Shown here: positions 63,504 to 64,000 of the stretch, piece after piece
Layout: each line of letters begins with the position of its first letter
How positions within the stretch are numbered: the stretch's first letter is position 1
Source of the DNA: Rhodobacterales bacterium 56_14_T64
GTDB lineage: Bacteria; Pseudomonadota; Alphaproteobacteria; Rhodobacterales; Rhodobacteraceae
DNA: 64,000 bases
Direction of reading: 5' to 3'
Assembly: GCA_002162795.1 (NCBI GenBank)
Contig: MAAY01000073.1
Span: forward strand, 10,472 to 74,471
The notes under the pieces: model-generated
What the model saw: only the letters and a program-made list of their open reading frames with translations
Databases searched by the model: none
Told to the model about the DNA's origin: nothing
Made by a program: the position numbers and the translations under genes

Positions 63504-64000
63504 ATGACAAAACATCTCATCCCATTTCACAGCGGGGCGAAGTTATTTTCGCCCCGCAAAGCCAGAAGTTGCAAAACTCGCGCGGTTGTACTGGCTTTGC
63601 TCTGCTGCCTTGCTCCACATATGGGGCACGCCGTCGGTGCAGATGAAGTGCAACAGCAAATGGACCACGTCGAGCAAGCTGGCAAGGATACCAGTTTTGG
63701 CTTCAAGAATGGGTCGGTTGTGGTGGCCCCGGTGCCCTTCTCCAATCCAACCATCGGTGCGGGTCTGGCGCTTGGGGCGGGCTATCTGTTCAAAATGGAC
63801 GCCAATTCCAATACCTCGGTTATCGGGTTTGGTGCGATGCGGTCAGACAATGGCAGTCAGGCGGCTGGCTTGCTGGCCAACCTCGCCTTCAACAACAATC
63901 GCTGGCTGCTCAGCCTATTTGCTGGCAAGGCAGATGTACGGTATGATCTGTTTACGCCTTTGGGACCATTTCCGATTCACCAAGACGGCGAAATTGCCCG
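63504..64000 (+). CDS. Outer-membrane (surface antigen / D15-like beta-barrel) protein, truncated by window edge
   Basis: Open frame MTKHLIPFHSGAKLFSPRKARSCKTRAVVLALLCCLAPHMGHAVGADE... then NGSVVVAPVPFSNPTIGAGLALGAGYLFKMD, runs off end. Confidence 0.65.
   Translation, partial: MTKHLIPFHSGAKLFSPRKARSCKTRAVVLALLCCLAPHMGHAVGADEVQQQMDHVEQAGKDTSFGFKNGSVVVAPVPFSNPTIGAGLALGAGYLFKMDANSNTSVIGFGAMRSDNGSQAAGLLANLAFNNNRWLLSLFAGKADVRYDLFTPLGPFPIHQDGEIA

Noticed and set aside
1-64000. CRISPR array, transposon, integron or defence system
   Set aside because: No regularly spaced direct repeats, transposase/integrase motifs, cas, restriction-modification or toxin-antitoxin genes recognised; the HNH protein alone is a common chromosomal gene and not sufficient.

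Overview
The window reads as a chromosomal segment of a Rhodobacteraceae (Roseobacter-group-like) alphaproteobacterium. This assignment rests on recognisable gene content and order: trpG-trpD-udg-trpC-moaC-moeA-lexA-comEC-gltX-gltA, nrdJ, cimA, and argC-ccmE-...-ccmF-ccmH. Most of it is dense housekeeping sequence, with about 50 confident CDSs, one tRNA-Pro(TGG), several intrinsic terminators and a few palindromic intergenic repeats. I see no CRISPR array, rRNA operon, integrase, transposase or obvious defence island. The most interesting items are: (1) a holin + GH108-type endolysin lysis pair embedded between ccmE and ccmF with no other phage genes, which I infer to be an unlinked gene-transfer-agent-type lysis module; (2) a candidate ~75-nt sRNA in the lysR-mscS intergenic region (promoter-like elements, 5' hairpin, exposed CCTCCC anti-Shine-Dalgarno motif, terminator with T9); (3) a gltA 5' leader with mutually exclusive hairpins; (4) an nrdJ leader with terminator/anti-terminator-like pairings, phased direct repeats and DnaA-box-like sequences; (5) a GAAC-N7-GAAC SOS box on the lexA promoter; (6) a dispersed intergenic motif (TTCTTCTTGT..CAAATACC.CCGCCGGAGGCA) and REP-like palindromes; (7) two related inverted repeats between a LysR gene and a divergent indolepyruvate ferredoxin oxidoreductase. 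No search or folding program was run; all family calls come from reading the protein sequences.
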